Assembly (NCBI GenBank): GCA_009602725.1
Contig: WELB01000068.1
Coordinates: forward strand, 440,774 to 504,773
Origin: Spirogloea muscicola
Taxonomy: Eukaryota > Streptophyta > Zygnematophyceae > Spirogloeales > Spirogloeaceae
DNA: 64,000 nucleotides
Reading direction: 5' to 3'
Part shown: positions 60,188 to 64,000 of the stretch, one piece after another
Numbering within the stretch: the stretch's first letter is position 1
Layout of the letters: each line of letters starts with the position of its first letter
Translations under genes and position numbers: made by a program
The notes under the pieces: model-generated
What the model was told of the DNA's origin: nothing
The model's database searches: none
Seen by the model: only the letters and a program-made list of their open reading frames with translations

Positions 60188-63100
60188 TCAGGCAGCCTCT
60201 CTTTGATCCTTGCTCCTAAAGCACGCCCGCTTGGCAGCTCGAACTATGTCATCAATCTGCAGTGTAGAGCCACTTGGGGAGTGTGTGAGAATTTCGGACA
60301 AACGTCTGTGATAAGCGCAGCACAAGTCTATGAGGAGTGTTCCTAATTTGGATGGTCTGGTGCAAGGAGCACAAGGAAGCACCTGCGGCACTGCAAGCCG
60401 CTCGAGGTTGGCTGCATAAGGCATCGGCACATCTGCCCCTGCTATGCGTTCCACTGGCGCATCCAGATACTCAAAGCTTTCCTCCACAACGCTTGCACTA
60501 TGCACCAGTGGCAAGGCACAACGTCAGTAAGGCTGTCAATCAAGTGTTGCACAGCATGCTTACTATTGCAGGCTTAGTACAGCCAAAACCAGAAAGGCCG
60601 ACAGAACCAACCAAATCTCTGCACCGACTCCATGTTGGGGCCAGCCCTCCTCCACAGTGACCAGCCGCGATGTCTTGCGCACAGACGCGTTAATAGCTGC
60701 GCGATCCAGAGGCCGAATGCTCCTCAGGTTGATGACCTGTGCACAAGCGGCCACCACAGGTTGAGCTGGCGCGCAATTAGCAAGCTGCTCATTCGGCTCT
60801 CAGCAACAAGAGCCACAGTACGTGACATCTGCAAAGGTGGCCAACAATTCCTCACTAGCACTGGAGCCAAGCATTTACTACTGGTCATGAAACTTTCACA
60901 CGATCAATGGAATGGCACGGCAAGGGTGGAAACAACAAACAGACCTCTGCACTGATGCCGGCCTTCGACAGCTCTTCTGCTGCCTGAGAGGCAGCAAAAG
61001 ATAATCAAATCAATAGGCACATAATCTGGACCTCTGGATCTTGAATTGCTCAACTCAAGGCCAGCTACATGAGAACCTAAGACAGAGCTGTTCGAAAACA
61101 CGTGACCTGCTGGAGAATACTACCGCCTCACAAAAGTGTGCTCAAGGAAAGCTGGACAGCTTTGAAGAAAGAAGAGACACTTTGCTGTCACTTAGAATCG
61201 ACATGTACCTACCAGAGAGACTCTGCAAAAAGCCCTAAACTTGTAAGATGACAAGCGCCAGGAGGGCGAGCTGTAGGGCTGCATCAGACCTTCAAGCAGA
61301 AGCCAACCATCTTGGAGTACGCCACCAGGGAGACGTCCGTCCCTTCCCTCTCAACCTGTTGAGCAAGTGCCCTGATCAGCAAGTGCTGCACGAATCGGGC
61401 CCGAATAGCTCCTCCCCCCCACTTCCAGTTCCTCAATCTGCAGTGGCCAGGCCACGTGGATGGTAGAGATGTTGACTCACTTTGGCTTTCCCGATGGGTA
61501 GAGTGAAGTTGGGGTCCATAACCTCCTCACTCACTGGGAACGACTCCCCATACCTGTACGTAACGACAGGGCAAGAAGCCAAGAAATCAGGCAGTGGCCG
61601 TCTCTTGGCCAGGTCTCCTCCCAACGACCTTACATCAGCAAGGCCAGGGTAGGAACTTGCTCTGCATCTCAAGGTGGAGGGCTCCTTTTGGCACACGCCC
61701 CAACATGATGGCACAGGCACCGGGCCGCTGAGAAGGAGTAGCTCACATGATTTCGTTCTCGAGGAAGACAACAGGGTCAGGGTCCCGAATGGAAGCCTTC
61801 AAGAGGCCACGTGCATCTTCTGCAGAGTATGGTGTAATGACCTTCAAGCCCGGGCAAGAACCATACCAGGCGGCAAAGTCCTGCCAAGGAGAAAGACGAG
61901 GATGCAATCATGACCTGATTGCAATCTGAACGGATAGCGAGCAAGCTCAGCGATGCAGCTGGGTGGTGCAGCTACTGATCAGCAAGTACGTGAACACACA
62001 CATCAGTAGAGGCACTGGCGGAGATCAGGTCAAGGGACAGCTACTATCCCCTGACACGTCGCCATGTGACAGCAAGTACTGCTTATCCACGTGCCAAATC
62101 TAAAGGCTGGGCTTTTGCTGACGGGGCTGGGTTGGCACCTGGGAGTGCTGGGCTCCAACACCTGCCGCTGCTCCATTTGGGCCGCGGAAGACGATCGGCA
62201 CAGAGAGCTGGCCCCCTGACATGTAGTGCGACTTCGCGGCCGAGTTGATGATGTGGTCAATGGACTGCCACAGGGTGCGCGAGGTGTGGACATTGGTCAG
62301 AGCGGATGCAGGCGATCGTACTGCAGGTTGACAAGTGGAACTGCACCAGCATCAGATGGTTGTTTGGCTGGGGGGAAGCAGGAACTCAACCTGCATGGCG
62401 AAGTTGAACGTCATGAACTCCACAATCGGCTTCAAGCCGTAGAAAGCTGCGCCCACTCCGATGCCGGTGAAACCAGCCTGCCGCACACAGCGAGCCAGCA
62501 GCTCACGATGGTGTCGGTGAGTGATGGGGTGCTGCGCAGCCCGCCGAGGAAAACGAGGAGTGCAACAAGGGCAGTGCAGGGCAGTCTGCAGGCCGACCTC
62601 GGTGATGGGCGTGTCCAGCACGCGGTCGGGGCCGTACTTTTGCAGAAGGCCCTTGGTGATCTGGAGGAGCAAATGGGCACCCGTGGGCAGTGGCAGGAGG
62701 GCGTGAGTCTCAAGGAGAGCTGCTCTGCGCGGAGCTCAGCTGGCCGAGGTCGCAGAGGCATGGGCAGCTGAGACACTCGAAGGAGGGCTCTCCGCGGGAG
62801 GGAGGAAGGCTAGCAGCAACTGGCTTGAGGCGCAGAGGGAGCTGCGGGCGGCACGGGAGGAAGGCCCGGGCGGGGAGGCGGGAGGAGCGCGGATCGCTTG
62901 CCTTGTAGGCGCCCTGGTACTCGCCGACCTGCCAAGCGCGCACGGCGGCAATGGAGTGGGTACTGAGCGATGGAGGGCCTGAGTGGCCAAGTGCGTGAGA
63001 GAGGCGGGAGATGGCGGCGGGGCGTGGGCGCCGGGGCGCACCTCCTCGCCGAGCACGAAGACCTTGGGGTCGGCGGCCATCTCCTCGTCGATGGCGGAGT

Positions 63101-63209
63101 TGAGGGCGTCGCGCACCGTGATGCTCTGCCCCCCCGCTGACGACGCCAGCGCGCGGGCCACCACCAGGCCGCGCAGCCGCCGGGCCGCGGCGCGCGCCAG
63201 CGCGTGCAT
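60188..63209 (-). CDS. PDHB: Pyruvate dehydrogenase E1 component, beta subunit, mitochondrial
   Basis: Forms the alpha2-beta2 thiamin-diphosphate E1 that decarboxylates pyruvate in the mitochondrial matrix. Twelve exons (63209-63042, 62928-62902, 62660-62598, 62477-62391, 62264-62139, 61880-61747, 61553-61481, 61355-61290, 60983-60945, 60736-60612, 60497-60383, 60256-60188) give 363 residues, the same length as the Arabidopsis mitochondrial protein. An Arg/Ala-rich presequence precedes [15 protein letters not shown]. Signatures: [59 protein letters not shown]-like [50 protein letters not shown], and RACFRSK. Exon 2 is only 27 bases and its intron has a GC donor (AAG|GCAAGC). The tail DQREAA extends a little past the usual RSK end. 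Confidence 0.97.
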
Positions 63210-64000
63210 GGCGGCGGCGGCGGTGGTGGGGGGGGGAGACAATGGCGGCTGGGGAAACCAAGGAAGAAAGCGGCTGCTGATATCAAAAGAGCGCCTGTGA
63301 AAGCCAGCCAGATGCATACAGGTCTTCCTGACGGAGCCACAAAGCAGGGAGGAGGAAAGCAAGCGCGGCCAGATTAACTGGTGGCTGGGAGAGGGCAGCC
63401 CAAAAGAATGGACAAGGTCTGACGGAGCCGGAGTGCTGAGGACTGTGAGGAGGAGCAGCTCGATCTGCTGCCGCTGCTCCTTCTCCTCTGGCGCCGTGTC
63501 TGCCTGCCCTGTGGCTCCGCTCGTACGACAGCGAACACCCTCTCTGTGCACCTGCCTGGCTTCTACAGCTGCTCTTCCAGTATCAGCAGCCGCAGTCGGG
63601 AGAGGGCTGTGGAAGACCAGCCCACAGGGCATGGAAGCGTGCAATGAGTGATGGAGGGCCTGTGTGGGCCATGTACGGAGGAAGTGGCTCTCCCGAAGAC
63701 TAGCCGCCAGGAAGATGTCCCCTTCAAGAGGACTACTAACTACAGGTTAACAAGTTGGTTATCGAGCAAGCGCGGCCAGATTAACTGGTGGCTGGGAGAG
63801 GCCAGCCCAAAAGAATGGACAAGGTCTGAAGGAGTCGGAGTGCTAAGGACTGAGACAGCAGTAAGCGAACTCTCAGTAACCTCTCGTCAGCAGATGCAAG
63901 TCTGAGTAGCTAGCAGGCGGAAAGACGTCGCCCTGACGGAAGCCGGAGGCCGCCGCCAGAGCGCGGCCTGCGCGCAAGTGGACCGCAAAAGCTAGGGACC
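63210..64000. other. Upstream region of PDHB with hairpin-core repeats
   Basis: About 790 bases to the window end. No gene is supported. It contains two long direct copies of the hairpin-core repeat and, from 63895, a block (TCTGAGTAGCTAGCAGGCGG, GACGGAAGCCGGAGG) that resembles sequence at 47.5 kb. Confidence 0.55.
63358..63853 (+). repeat. Two 87-bp direct repeats of the hairpin-core family
   Basis: 63358-63444 and 63766-63853 share AGCAAGCGCGGCCAG, TTAACTGGTGGCTGGGAGAG, G.CAGCCCAAAAGAATGG and ACAAGGTCTGA.GGAG with about five differences. They are 408 bases apart, both upstream of PDHB. Confidence 0.85.

Overview
The window is nuclear DNA of a eukaryote of the green lineage, most likely a chlorophyte alga (a Chlorella/Coccomyxa-like trebouxiophyte would fit; the genus cannot be fixed from sequence alone). 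Genes are split by many short spliceosomal introns (GT-AG, a few GC-AG), exons are GC-rich with GC-ending codons, and the best family matches are plant-type: HY5 bZIP, plant-like MLH1, PANB, KCR, TOL, a mitochondrial PDH E1-beta of exactly plant length, and a SCAR/WAVE subunit (SRA1). There are no operons, CRISPR arrays or bacterial signals.

Layout, left to right: the 3' part of a family-10-like glycosyl hydrolase (+, <1-2014); a repeat-rich spacer; an unrecognised Ser/Arg/Ala-rich protein (+, 4891-6216); a small hydrophobic-tailed protein broken by a gap (-, 7952-8208); a CTR copper transporter (+, 8984-10329); ketopantoate hydroxymethyltransferase PANB (-, 10767-13285, 7 exons, 390 aa); mismatch-repair MLH1 (-, 14989-19756, 16 exons, 760 aa); a 2-kb poly-T plus N gap (assembly artefact); an atypical MAP kinase (+, 22765-27302); an AT-richer zone with a copia Gag remnant; a TOM1-like/TOL ESCRT-0-type protein with huge polyQ tracts (+, 29900-34957); a conserved plant/algal membrane protein (-, 36385-37157); a 433-N gap; SRA1/PIR121 of the WAVE complex (-, 37591-43301); the ER 3-ketoacyl-CoA reductase KCR (+, 43429-44911); a 3-kb repeat cluster; HY5 (+, 48107-49609); N-myristoyltransferase NMT (-, 50786-52777); a perfect 438-bp palindrome; ARL2 (+, 53246-54234); an unrecognised protein (-, 54678-55540); a TM9SF nonaspanin (+, 55589-58964); PDH E1-beta (-, 60188-63209); a repeat-bearing tail.

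The genes are mostly unrelated housekeeping functions, as expected for a eukaryotic chromosome. Several lie head to head on very short shared promoters (SRA1/KCR 127 bp, the 54.7-55.5 kb gene/TM9SF 48 bp, NMT/ARL2). NMT and ARL2 are functionally adjacent classes (N-myristoylation; ARF-family GTPase), but that pairing is probably chance.

The least explained component is a dispersed short repeat with a hairpin core (GGGCTGGC, a short loop, GCCAGCCC). It occurs as singletons in spacers across the window and as an array with a foldback at 46.2-47.9 kb. Seven single-N joins fall in GC-rich 5' gene ends, so several N-termini are missing or distorted and should not be taken literally.
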